64,000 nucleotides of DNA from Hoplostethus atlanticus (lineage: Eukaryota; Chordata; Actinopteri; Trachichthyiformes; Trachichthyidae), in assembly GCA_034670405.1 (NCBI GenBank), contig JAXDDX010000044.1:781001-845000 (forward strand). The letters run 5' to 3'. Numbering within the stretch: position 1 is the first letter of the stretch; the number at the start of each line of letters is the position of its first letter. Both the position numbers and the translations under genes were made by a program. Below the pieces are notes generated by a model. It saw nothing but the letters and a program-made list of their open reading frames with translations, had not been told where the DNA came from and did no database searches. This document shows positions 1 to 12,200 of the stretch, in pieces.

Positions 1-1311
1 CAGTCTGATGAGGCCTGACAATGCTACAGTGAAGTGTCATGTTAGGGGCCCACCTGATTCTGAACTAGGGGGGGGAAGGACAGTAAGGGAAAGTAGATGA
101 GCTGAGCTCCAGTAGTGGCTGTGATGGGTCAGTTGTGTCAGTCTGTGTTTCTAGTAAAAGTTCAGCATTAGCTAGGCGCAGTTGAGGAAGCAGGTAGGCG
201 GACAGAGGCAGAAAACTCAAGGTCCTGGAGTTAGCAGACCATCTCAAGTGTGCTTTTCTTCAGCATCTCTTCACATGTAGAGAGGTTAAGCATTTCACTG
301 CAAAGTGCTTGGCTGATACATCGCGGACATGAAATAATAGGTCATTTCTGTCAGTTAAATGTTAAATGAAAATGTATTCAGCTTTACAAGACTCAATAGC
401 AATGGAAGTTAACTAAAAAGCTTCCAGCTAACATGAATCCATAGAACTCAACAGTTGTCAGTGACATCTTAACGTTTAGCAGCATCATTATGCTCCTATA
501 GTCCCAGAGCTACCAGAGGTGAGCTAGTTTCTAAAGCAACTATTACAGCAAGATAGACGGCAATTTGTGAGGTTTCAAAGGCAGGACGGGTAAAAGCATT
601 AGTCCCTGCAGCGAGATGTATGACATGAGGGCTCTCCAAGTGGATTATAAGCGAATACAGAGCCTTGAGACCCGGCCGCTACACCATACCACCTGCATGG
701 GTGAGAAGCAAACAGAGCCGGAGGATTTGTGGTGGTTGCAGATTACTTTACTAGTGAAAAGGTATAGTTCCCCTTGCAGATAAGCTCCACACTGCCTGCC
801 TGGACACACAAATTGATTATTTAGCATGCAGTATATATATGCCTGGCTCCCACCCCTCCAGACCCTACGCCCTGCTCCACGCCTGCTGCTGGTGGGATGG
901 CCTCACCATGTGGCAGGCAGATGGGATGGCAAGGCTGCCAAGACAAGCTTCCCTGGCCTCCACACCCCCCAAAATTAAAAAAGGATATTATAAAAACAGA
1001 GGGAAATATAACACTGCCTCCCAGCTGCATTCAGTTAGACAATTGTCCCCACAAACAAAAGAGCCCCTCCAGGCATTTCTCACATCCCAGCTGTAGTCGC
1101 TGACAAGCCGTTCCAAGATGCCACTTTATGCACGGCAGCCTAATATCTCTGATTAATGTGACACAGAGCGAGCTTCAAAGTATTTATCATTGTGCAACAC
1201 ATCTGCTTGGCTTGGATATCTGCCATTATTTGGGTGTGGATAGATTAGCGGCCAATTGTGCAGATGGTCACCAGCAAAGCGGATTATTCAAAAATTGACA
1301 TTTGTACTCAC
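1..1311 (-). other. dock1: dock1 intron 16 (partial)
   Basis: No exon recognised. Bases 1118-1266 are unusually free of simple repeats and dense in short AT-rich motifs (TGATTAATGTGACA, GGTGTGGATAGATTAG), so they could be a conserved non-coding element. This is a guess from composition only. Confidence 0.4.
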
Positions 1312-1384
1312 AGTCCTGCGATGAGCGGTGGCGAAAGGTGAACCGCAGGTGGCTTCGATTCACGTCTTCAATAGGAATAGCAAC
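1312..1384 (-). CDS. dock1: dock1 coding exon 16 (DHR-1), last exon seen in the window
   Basis: 73 nt. Encodes [20 protein letters not shown] then SSQD, ending in phase 1 at GTGAGT. The next family segment (KDKSEKIF...) was not found in 1-1311, so the following exon lies off the left edge. Confidence 0.96.
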
Positions 1385-4300
1385 CTGGGATAAGGGAGAG
1401 GAAGGTATCGTGCAGTGACTCAACAAACACACATGCACACAAAACACACACACAGATTTTAAGTGACAGGCCAGGAGCAGAGTGAGCCCCGCAATTCCAG
1501 GTTGACCATTTTATGATATTGATAGCAGGTGACACAAGGACTCTGTTCTCTAACGACCTCTGCAGTGAACTTCCCTCTAGAATGAAAATGCATTCCACCT
1601 GCTTTAGTAGTGTCCTTGTCAACAGTCATCCTGTGGAGGCATTTGAGTTTGATGGGTCAATAACTTTGTATTCTATAAATGCATTTCGTTTGCCAATTCA
1701 TCCACTGTCCAGATTCATACTCATACTCTGAGTTTCATAGGTCAATAGCGTCATATTCTGATGAATAGCATAAGCTCAATCTTGCATCTACAAATGATCG
1801 GTGAGCTCTGGGAGACCTGTGTTGTGATGAGTAATACATTTAGGATTTTGAATTGTATGAAACAGTGGAAATGCAGCTGAAGGTGGTAAATAATGACTAA
1901 AGAAAGAAAGAAACTAGAAAGATAATAGATGGAATAGAGTAGATGTGCAAAGAGTGGTAGTAGGGAGACACACCTTAATTGTTTCAAACCACCGCGGCTG
2001 CTTAACTTGGTAGTAGATGACAGACTTGTACTCAAGGATCCCCTCGTCTCCAGCCCCAGGGAAGATCACATTCTGGAGGGAGAGAAAGAAAAAGCATGGA
2101 GTACGTTATCGCACAGGAGAGGTTATCTGGTTATGCCGGCCAGGCTGTAAGTATATTCCAAGTGACAGACTCATGATGGTTGAGCTATTATCACGCTGTC
2201 CAAACATTAGCGCATTCACAGCATGTAGAAAATTGAGTGCCGCTTATTCCATCAAATGTGGTCCCGAGGGCAAAAAGCCTTAATCTAGCAGCATGGCCTC
2301 TAAAAGTGTGGGTGCACTTTATGCATGAACACCTGTCTGTTGGCTGCCAATCTCCCGACAGCATTGTGGAAATTAGAAATAAATGAGAAATTAAATATTT
2401 AAGAGGGAGGGGCAGCGGCTCACCTGCTTCAGTACAGTAAGGAGAGGAGGGAGGCCGGGCACAGGGGAGTAGACCAGCTGGTGCTGCTGGGTCCAGACAT
2501 GTCATTAGCTCTCCCTTGTGGGCCACCCCAGCTCCCACAACAGGTTAGGGCCCGTATGTAAGCACTATGCGCCGCCTGGAGGACATGGCACCGGGGGTGG
2601 AGGGATGGTGGATGTGATGCATGCTTATTCCCCTATCAATCAGCCGTCCCGTCCTACCTCTCTCCTCCCACCGCTCCGGCCGACTCCCTGGCCTGCTAGC
2701 GCACCGCTGCTTACACACTCGAGCACTAATAGCTTCTGACAACCAGCAATTATGAGGAATAACAGGCCCCGTCTCCCCCAGCCGTGCTGAGCGGCGCTGG
2801 GGGGCAGGTGCTTGCTGCTGCAACTCTGCCCCTTCACTAAGTGGCCAAGATTCGTGACAGCTTCAGATGTGGAAGAGACAAGGAGGGAATGTGGCCACAC
2901 ATGTTGGCCAAGGCCTGGCTGCAGGTGAGAGGGGTTTGCGGGGGCGTGCTAAATGTCAAGGTAGGTAGGGACTCGCTGTCCAGCCTCTCACCACAAAGCC
3001 TTCTTGAGACGGAGGGAAGATGAGAAAAACCAGAGGTGAACAGGGAGAGCAGGAAGACAGAAGGGGGGGGGTTATTTTAGTAGGTGTGATTCCAAAACTT
3101 GTGTTTCCATAGCAACAAGTGGAGGGAAAGTTTCTCTTATCAAATATCACGAAGACTGGTCATCAGACATAAACACAGGAAGCGGTAAAGCCTCTCTTCT
3201 GGGACTCAGAATTTCCTCATATCCTCTTACGATCCAGGGAGAGGGAGAATTTAACTAATTACTGCTGATCCCTGGAGAGTGGAAAGATAAGATGGAGCAT
3301 TTCTGTGAAGGACAACACAGCCGTGACACCTGCAGGTCTGATCGATAGGTACTTATCGTTGTCGACTGTTGTCACCGACTCCAATCACTATTGCCACACA
3401 GCCTTGAATGGAGATACGCAGTGAAAATGTTCCACAGACAGACCGAGTGAGCACATCACTGATAAGAAACCTGTTGGCTCACTGTGCAACAGTCAAGTCA
3501 TGATCAACATGATAACTCAAATCTGCCGTTTCTTCCCAAGTGATTTGTCGCCAGCCAACTTCCTGAATTCTTGTTGAATAACAGTCTATTTGAACCACTT
3601 GTATGTTTCTATCTTTCTACTATCTCCTGTTAGCTATCGATTCCAACTCAACCTGAGTATTATTGTTACTTGACTTGATCATAGTATACTCCTAAATCAT
3701 CTTGGAAACTACATTGGTATCGCAGGATCGGCGCTTTCATGGTTTAGGTCTCATCTACACCACATCTTCCACAACAATACGACCTCAGAGTGCTGCAAAA
3801 TGGCATACCAAAGTTAGTGGCTGTTGGCCAAATTACTCGGTGAAATCTTCTGTAAATTCTGCATCAGTTTTCATTGCTACGCTGCCAATACTCTACTTTA
3901 TGTACCCATTAAACTGAACGATCACTGCCAACTCCAAAATGGCACGCCTATCCGAAATCTGGATGCCGCTGAACTTCCTGCTTCTCAAGGCCAACAAAAC
4001 AGAGATGTTGTTTACTGGTTTACCAGCTAGATAGCATACTACTCTAAATTGTGTGTATTTATATTTTGTTTATATAACGGATGCAGCCAAAGCCAATCTG
4101 TACTGATCTGTTGTTTTAAGGCAGAAGTGGGCAATCATGTGCCATGGAGGGCCGAGAGTCTGCAGGTTTTCACTCCAACCAAAGACTACTGCAGGTGATT
4201 TCACCGATTAGTCCCTCGTCTCTGGTTGAAGGTGTGTTAATCAGTGAAATCACCTGGTGTACTCTTTGGTTGGAGTGAAAACCTGCAGACTCTCGGCCCT

Positions 4301-4407
4301 CCATGGCACATGATTGCCCACCCCCGTTTTAAGGCCTCCCCTCAACCACGATTTCATCATCTCCAACCTCTCTACCGTCAGTCTTTGCAGCTTGCACTCA
4401 CTCACAC

Positions 4408-4458
<51 letters not shown>

Positions 4459-7400
4459 CAAATACGTGCACGCGACATAAATCCTGCACACACAAAATTG
4501 CACACACACACACAAATGTATACACCTGTAATATCACGCAAGCACATATACACCTCCTGCCCCCGGTTCCACCCACACACTCTTCATGTCCAACTTCTCT
4601 TAACCTCTCTTGCATCTCCCATTAACTTTTGGCCCCCGCAGAACACGAGGTAGCGTCAAGCGGAGGGTAGCGCTAATGAAACATCAGTGAAAGGGTCAGC
4701 AGCTACAGCATCTGGACGCAGCCAAAGCTTTATGAGGACATTTTGGGAGTGATGGGTTGGAGGATTAAACACAACAGACATTACGCCAGTTACAAGGAAC
4801 TGCTAATTTCCCGGTCTGTGTTACTTGCAACCTGCAACCTGCTCACCAGTACGCCCATACTGCTTGCCCATGTGCTTTATCCGGCCAAACTGTGACTCTG
4901 ACATTAATAAAGGTTTATTCCCGTAGTGGTGAGCCAAATATTAGTCCAGTCAATCGACCACAAAGCCCCAAAATTGCAGCCTCCTGTTCATGATAGGCAC
5001 CGAAGGCATACAGTCTGGTCTGTGTACCGCACTACTTCCTGGTCAGTTGAGCAGTGTGCTGAGCTTTGCGAGATAAAAAAAAAAGGCTGTCGGAGAGACA
5101 GATCAGTTGTCACACTTATGTCCCGAATGCTGAGAGTGAATTGAACCCAGGCGAAATAATAAAGCAGCAAATTGGCGTTCCTGAGCAAGTACCTCCAGTT
5201 TCTTGCCGTCCTCGTCATAGACGGACATGGTCACCTCAACGTTTTTGGGTGTGGTCTTGCTCCCCTTGTCAAACTCCCCCAGAGCCAGAGTCACATAGAT
5301 GTCATTTCGCACATCACCTTGAGGAGACATAAAAAAACCAGATGAGATTTCTTCACATTTTCACTTATTTAGGCTTCATAGAACTCCACTTTAAAATTCA
5401 ATCAGGAACCGTACAGTAAATGTTAAGTGTTGCTATACAGCATTGGGCAGCCTATACCTTATAACATCAAATGTGCTGTACTGAGTGTAATTTCCTTGTT
5501 GCTGATGACATTTGGTACAAGCTGAATGACCCGTGATATGTCTTTCACTCAGGTCTAGTAAATAAAAAGAGACCTCAATTCTTAATGGTACTGAATAAAT
5601 AAAGCATTGTCAGTTTGAATGAACTTATAAAAAGGAAACTTTCATAGACAAACAAATGGTGAAGCTTTGTGAACCCTCTACCTGGCATGATGATCTCAGG
5701 AAAGCCCATCTTGCGAGCCACGGCTGTTGTTCGGTCCACCAAGTGAGGGAAGTCCTTCCTAATCTGATGGATATCTCCTGGAAGTAGCTTCAGAGTGACC
5801 CACAGACCTGGTGATAGATGGCACAGCACAGGGGGGGGAAACCAAGACACTGTCAGTGGGAGACAGTGTTACAGAAAACTGCCCCAGGAAAAAGAGAAAA
5901 AAGAGAATTCTTATTCTGCTTTTCTGGGTCAGATAGAGAAAAAAAAAAAGAAATAGTTGTAAGGCAAGACACCTACTCCCAGGGATACAATTAGGAAAAC
6001 CCATAATAAGAGGAAATAATGTGAGAAACTAGTATTTTGATTACAAATGAATGAGAGTTGTCTGTCATAAAAAAAAAGATCATCCCTTTATTCTCTCACA
6101 GTGCAAACTCACGTAAATGTCCCAAATTACATCGTTGTTAGCCAAAGTTTGTTTTGTGTGAAAATCAGTGACATTTCACGTAGAGCATTTAAACTGTTCA
6201 AGCAGGAGCATGGAGCAGTAATTTACAAGTTAATTGGTTTAGCAATGATCTGAGACTGTGATGCTGGGGAGAGGTTACTCTGTGGGTGACCAATTCTGAA
6301 ACAAAAGGACCTATGGGGGACTTTCATGGGTTATATTTCCTCACAATTTAACTCTCCTGGTAGAGCTTGTCTTTAATGTGAGGCTCATACACTGCAAGGT
6401 GCGCCGTGTTCAGCTACTCTATAACCACAATACACAGGGCTCAGCATAACTCATTCATAGTAACAGCCACACACAGACAGACACATTGAATAAGACTGAA
6501 AATGACTCCAAAAAGGCACCGTCATCCAATTTAAGCCCTCATCCTGAATTCCTCCCCACGTCACATGCTCCCAAAATTAGTGGTGCTTCTGAACCCCGGG
6601 GCTTTATTTCCTTTCCCTGTACGAGGCCCATATTGTGAGTGACAGATCTCTCACTAGCCTAGCTGGAAGCCTTTTGATATGAGAGCGTGACTGAAACAGC
6701 TGCTCTCAGTGCTCCGCTGTTCTCCCAGTCTGGGCCTGAGCGGACCTGACATTTATCCAAGTACATCTTCATAGGACATGACAATACCATGGAGGCAGGT
6801 CGTGATGTTTCTACAAATCCCCACCCCCAGTCTCTCAGATCGCTACTGTTGTTCTAAGACATCAAACCAACGGCAAAATCTACTTTTTGCAGATAAATCA
6901 CCAGCTTAATTAGCAGCTGGATTACTTAGATCCTGTAGCCATGGTGATGTGGGCTACTATTTATAGTAGGAGCCCTGATTTATAGTGTGGGCACTTGACA
7001 AATTCTTATATTCTCATCTGTTGAGACGTACAGTTTCCATGCTCTGACAGTATATTGGGGCGATCTGACTTTGAATGAACAAATATAGTATAATGTAAAA
7101 AAAAATAAACATAGTAAGATGGAGTGAAGGCTTTTTAAATTGTGCACATACAAGATTGTTCTGCCTTTATTTCCTTTAAAACAGACTCTACCCTTGACTC
7201 GAATTGGTGCCAACTTTGCAAGCAATTTTAAAAATAGATAGTGGAGCGTAAAGCAAGGACGAACTCGGTGTGTAACTTATTACTAAAACCTTCATAATGA
7301 TATTAAGATATAATGAGCTGAATAAGGCACAGATGTAAGACATAAACACTCTGAAATGTGATGCGTCTTCCCAGGCCCGTGTGTCTGACCCGTGCACAGT

Positions 7401-9202
7401 ACCTTGGCCCTTGTGATTGACCTCTTTGGCAGCGATGACTTTGTTGATGACTGTCTGGAGGAAGTCGTTCTCCCCCGCCACCCTGGGTGAAAAACGTGAG
7501 ATGTTCAGCTGCTTGTGGCGAATGGCGTCATCCAACGCTAGCCTGCAGTATGCACACAACAGGCAAAACACCACAGGGAAGACATGGAGGAGGAGGAGGA
7601 AGGAGGAGGAAGGAGAGGGGCAGAAGAGCCAAAAGGGCAACGGTTGTGAAGAAGGGAACGGGATGAGAGAGAGACAGAGAGGAAAAAGAAGAAGAGAGAC
7701 ACATCGAACAGTGATGCCAATACCGTGACAGAGACAAAGCCAAATGTTAGCAGTTCACAGTGAGGCAGGATGGGTAATGAAAGAAACACACAGAGAAATC
7801 ACCGTTTAGGAAATGATGCTGAGTCGGCCTGTATAGAGCTACAGCAGCAGTGGGAAGCTGCATCTGCCTGCACTCAGCCTTAAAACTTTTTCAAAGCAGG
7901 ACGCTGTACCCACTCACAGGTACAAGGTTAAAACACCCAGGACTATATCCAAACACAGACATGCATTCCCACTCTGCGTAGCAATAAAGCAAAGAAAACA
8001 CCGTGTTGTACTCCAAGGCGCAGATTGATTGAGACAAGGGATAAGAAAGCATAAGAAAATAGCAGATGTGATTTGGAGAAGCACCACATGTGTGGCAGCT
8101 GCGAGAGCCAGAGAGAGAAATGTGTGTGGGGTGGGGAGGTGGTGGCGTCTGCAGTGTGGAGGAGAGAGCAGTGGTGATGTGAGCACGGATGAAAGCAGTA
8201 CAGGGCTCCGTCAGTCAGACCGCTAAAGTCTTCAGTGCCTCCATCTTTCAATCCGAACCACGACAAGCAGAGCAGTAGAATAAGAGACAACAGAGGTTTT
8301 GACACTCATGGGGGGAAAAAAAACATTACAGGACAACAAGCACAAGGCAGGCTTTCCTTCATAGTCGACTTGCTTTCATTTAAACTGGGGGAAAAAAAAT
8401 CAGAAGGTATTTTGACAATTTTCATGAAAGTGCCAGAAGGTGTACACAGTAGGACATAGTAGTAGTGGATAGTGGGGATATGAAACTAATAATATCAACA
8501 AAACAGGATTACATTGCAATTATGTGGCAAATGCTGCTTGGTTCCCTTGCTATGATAACAATCTGCCTCAGCTGAGGTCAAACGAGTCCAAGTCTTAAAA
8601 TGAAGGAGCCCCTGGCAAAACAAGAAGAACAAACTATTTCTGGATCTGTCTAGTCCATATCTGAGGGCCGTTTCCATTAACAAACAACATTGTTTGGATG
8701 CCAGAGCTCTATCCAAACTACAGCGCTAGATCCAAGCTTCCCTGCTCTGCTCCCTCACTTCCTGTCTCTGTTGGCCTCGAGAACACACGCAATGAAAAAA
8801 AGTATGTGGAAAGGAGGGTTTCTACTGGAGCTGCTACTTCAATGAAGCACCTTCATCAGTTAGAATTCAATGGCAAATATTCACTCTTGGATATAAATAA
8901 ACCAGTGTAGCTACTATTCTTCTCTTCACACTGGAAGACTCTAATTTCCATGATTTATGCCCACAGATAAAACTGTTAAGTGAGGTGATCTGCCAGCTAA
9001 ACTGCCTGGATCTGAAGCATTTCCAATTATGCAGGAAATCACGTTAAGGAAAAGGTTACTCTGGCTCTGCACGCCGTCCTACGAGAATGGCAGCAGTTAA
9101 TGAGATTGCCTTAATTGAGTCAGCGGGGAATAAGGGAGCACTACTGTCTTTAAACCCCCGCTAATCAGGTGTCAAGGCTTTCAAGACTTTGGGAAAAAAA
9201 AC

Positions 9203-9248
<46 letters not shown>

Positions 9249-12200
9249 GTCACAATGACGGAAACTAGTGTAAGGACAAAACTACGGCAGCATTGCTCTA
9301 TTTAATGCAACATTATCCAGAGCTAAAAGGAGCTCTATGCTTTCCTTATATCTGAATGTGCTTTTCACCGTGGCTAACGACTGTGCTGCTCAACACCGTA
9401 CTTACGGTTGGAATGGGATGAAGTGCTGCTTATCCTCGTCGTCCATTTTGCCCATTATGATGTCGGTGACATCCATTACTGTGGAAAAACAAGGGGAGAG
9501 GGGTTAGAGCATTCCCACTATCTAAGGAGGATAGCACTGCTCTGGGTGACACAGGAGCTAACTGCATGGCAAGGCCAAATCAGAGGGTGAAAGCAGCCCC
9601 TGCTTGCCTGTGGTTTCACTGGCCTGTGGTTTCATTGTGAACCATCTTCAGCTCTTTGGCAAGCGCCAATGGAGGCAGAGCCAGGCTTATGATGCAATCA
9701 GCATTGCTCACACACATTAGAGGTGACACCCGAGCCGGCTTCGATTTCTGTGACCCACATAGTGCAGTGAGCTTTGTAGCGGGGGAGAAGAAAGTGCGTG
9801 AAACATTCTCTGATCTGACTGCAAAAAACACATTTGATGTCAAAAACCGACAGCGGAATATCCTCTGCTCCCTACATTTCCCTACAGCTGTGTATATTGC
9901 CGGGCTTGGTCGTGTTACCCCACAGCCCAGAGGTCAACCATCTACATAAAGCCCTTAATCAGTGTGGCTCAATACGAGCAACCAGGCTCTCCGCAGTGGC
10001 TGTGTACAATGACAATGATGGCCATGTCTAAAGATAAGCCATCATAAATCAGGCTGTCATTTCCCTTCTCTTCAAGTGGCACTGGGAAAAAGAGACGGAG
10101 AGAGGGGCATAATTTTCCTCTGTTGGAGAACTGTGGGCAAAAAGCCAATCTAATTAGTTTACGATGGAGCTGGAAGCTTGCCAACAGGGGACAAATCAAA
10201 CTCTAATTCCTCTTTCTACTTCGGCTGGATATCTCTGAATTTTGGCCAAATATATTTATTCATCCGGGCAAAGGCCCTCGCTACATTCATTATTTCAACT
10301 GTAACTGTAAATTCTCAAGGCTGAGGCACATGGGAAAATTCAAGCAGTGCCAAAGCTACAAAGTTCTAAAATAATCACTGTATTTGAGAGGTATCCTCTA
10401 CCAGGGAATGAACAACTGGAACAATATGAGCATCAGGGACATTCATGGCACTGCCTGATCCGGTTTACCTGCCACTCCAAAGGGTCTTCTCAGTCCTGAG
10501 GTCAGCTTCTTAGTGTTGTTGTCTCGTAACTCCATGCGCCCCACTCTGACAATCTGACACACAAAGCTGATCTTCTCTCTCTTCAGATCCTCGCTGCCCA
10601 AATCCTGGGGAGAAACAAAACGGACAATGCTGTTGCCGTTAAGGCGCGACTTCTCACTGTGAATCGCTTTGACACCCTCTTTGATTGTGTCCAGGTATTA
10701 ACTTCCTGTGGCCGATCCCTGCTGGAGCCGGCAAAGTGCTCCCTGTGGGCGCAGACTGACCCCTTCGTCCTTCGGCTTCCATTAGATAGAGGTGACTGCC
10801 TTGGTAAATACACGCAGCGAGCCAAGCTCTTTCTGAGAGAGCTTAACAAATACAGGCTCCGCAAACAGGCTCCCACATCCCTCATAACATGGCTGAATAC
10901 ACAACGGGTAAGCCTGCACATACACACACACACACACACTCACCGTGAAGACCGCCCGCAGGTTATGGAGCTGATCTATGTCTTTCACCAGGCCTGAACT
11001 TGACCATTTCACCAGGTAGTTTTCACTGCATGGGAGAGAAGAGGGGGGAAGAAGCATGACTCAACCTTTCAATGTGCCTCAACAATCAAAAGGTGCAATT
11101 GAAGCTGCTTGAGCCTGTATACTAATCTAGCCACAGGTCTGTTTGGAAAACAAAATGCATGACTGATGCCGGATGAAAATGAAACACTACAAAACAGAGC
11201 TGCTCTATTTGTGATAATTTGTCGTCACAATCCTCAAAAATAGCAAATCCCTGGGCAGCTGGCGGTGTGTTTGGTGTGGTCACGTTGTTGTATGGCGTGT
11301 GTGTATGCTTACGTATGTGTGTCTGATAGTTAGTGGGCTTTGGGCCGTTAAGTCTTGAAAATCAAAAGCCTTCTGGACATATCTGGTAGGGAGATTCCAC
11401 CTTGTATGTGTAGAGGGCACCTCGAAATTCATTCAGACTATCAGCAGTCTTGCTATGGAAAGCATCTTGTGTGAGCTGTCCATGACTTGCAGTGACATCA
11501 GTGTTTTGTTGACACCACCATACTGACTCCCAGAACAACCATGAACTACACAACAAGCAAATGTTTCCCCTGACTTCAGAAGAGAAGGAAAATTATTTTT
11601 AAAAAAGGCTGAAAGTCCTTGGAGGATGGGACCCTTACTCCCACCGTGCTGACCCCAATCAAGTCAACACGCAATGATGTTGTTTCGTGATAAATACATA
11701 CATCTTATTCACAACCAGGCTTACAAAAGCATGGATGCATTTCTGTATTTAACTTCAACGTGTGTTAGCATACTGTTAAGAAAACATTTCGTTTAGAAAT
11801 GTTGCTAATATGTCATGTCTCTCCTCGTCAGTGGGCAAAGGATGAAATTTCAACCCCAATTATTACAACCAATATATAACAAGCACTTCAATTGGTACTC
11901 TGTAAATGTCTGGCAATGGAAGGCATTTTCTCTCACTAACTGAGTCAATTTGGGAGTCAATATGGCGGAGTCATTAGTGAGATGCAGAAGAACATGTGTG
12001 CATGGTCCAATGTTGTGTTCCTAGTTCAGCCTGGTGCTCTGGGTCTTTCATCTTGGCAGTGAGGACGATAGTTTTCAGTAGTGTCAAGGTCATCTTGCTG
12101 CATAAGCCAAGCCTATTGTTCAATTCCTGGTAATAGATCAACACCTGGAATTTAACTGAAATCAATGGAACAACTGAATTCTGGGAAACTGAAATACTAT

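Larger units (their letters stand above)
2073..5192 (-). other. dock1: dock1 intron 14
   Basis: 3.1 kb. Contains a hAT-like foldback MITE (4122-4326) and a (CA)n tract (4402-4457). Otherwise unique DNA with no exon or RNA gene seen. Confidence 0.8.
5808..9405 (-). other. dock1: dock1 introns 11 and 12 (around exon 12)
   Basis: Intron 12 (5808-7402) and intron 11 (7543-9405). They hold oligo-A/T runs, a purine-rich AGGAGG stretch just upstream of exon 12 in the gene's sense (about 7585-7700 on this strand) and a (CA)n tract at 9204-9247. No other gene recognised. Confidence 0.7.

Noticed and set aside
4250-4625. Open frames of 60-120 codons on both strands rich in HT/VC repeats
   Set aside because: They translate the (CA)n microsatellite. 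The same applies to frames over 20706-21005, 29249-29587, 55058-55375, 61156-61788 and 63759-63983.
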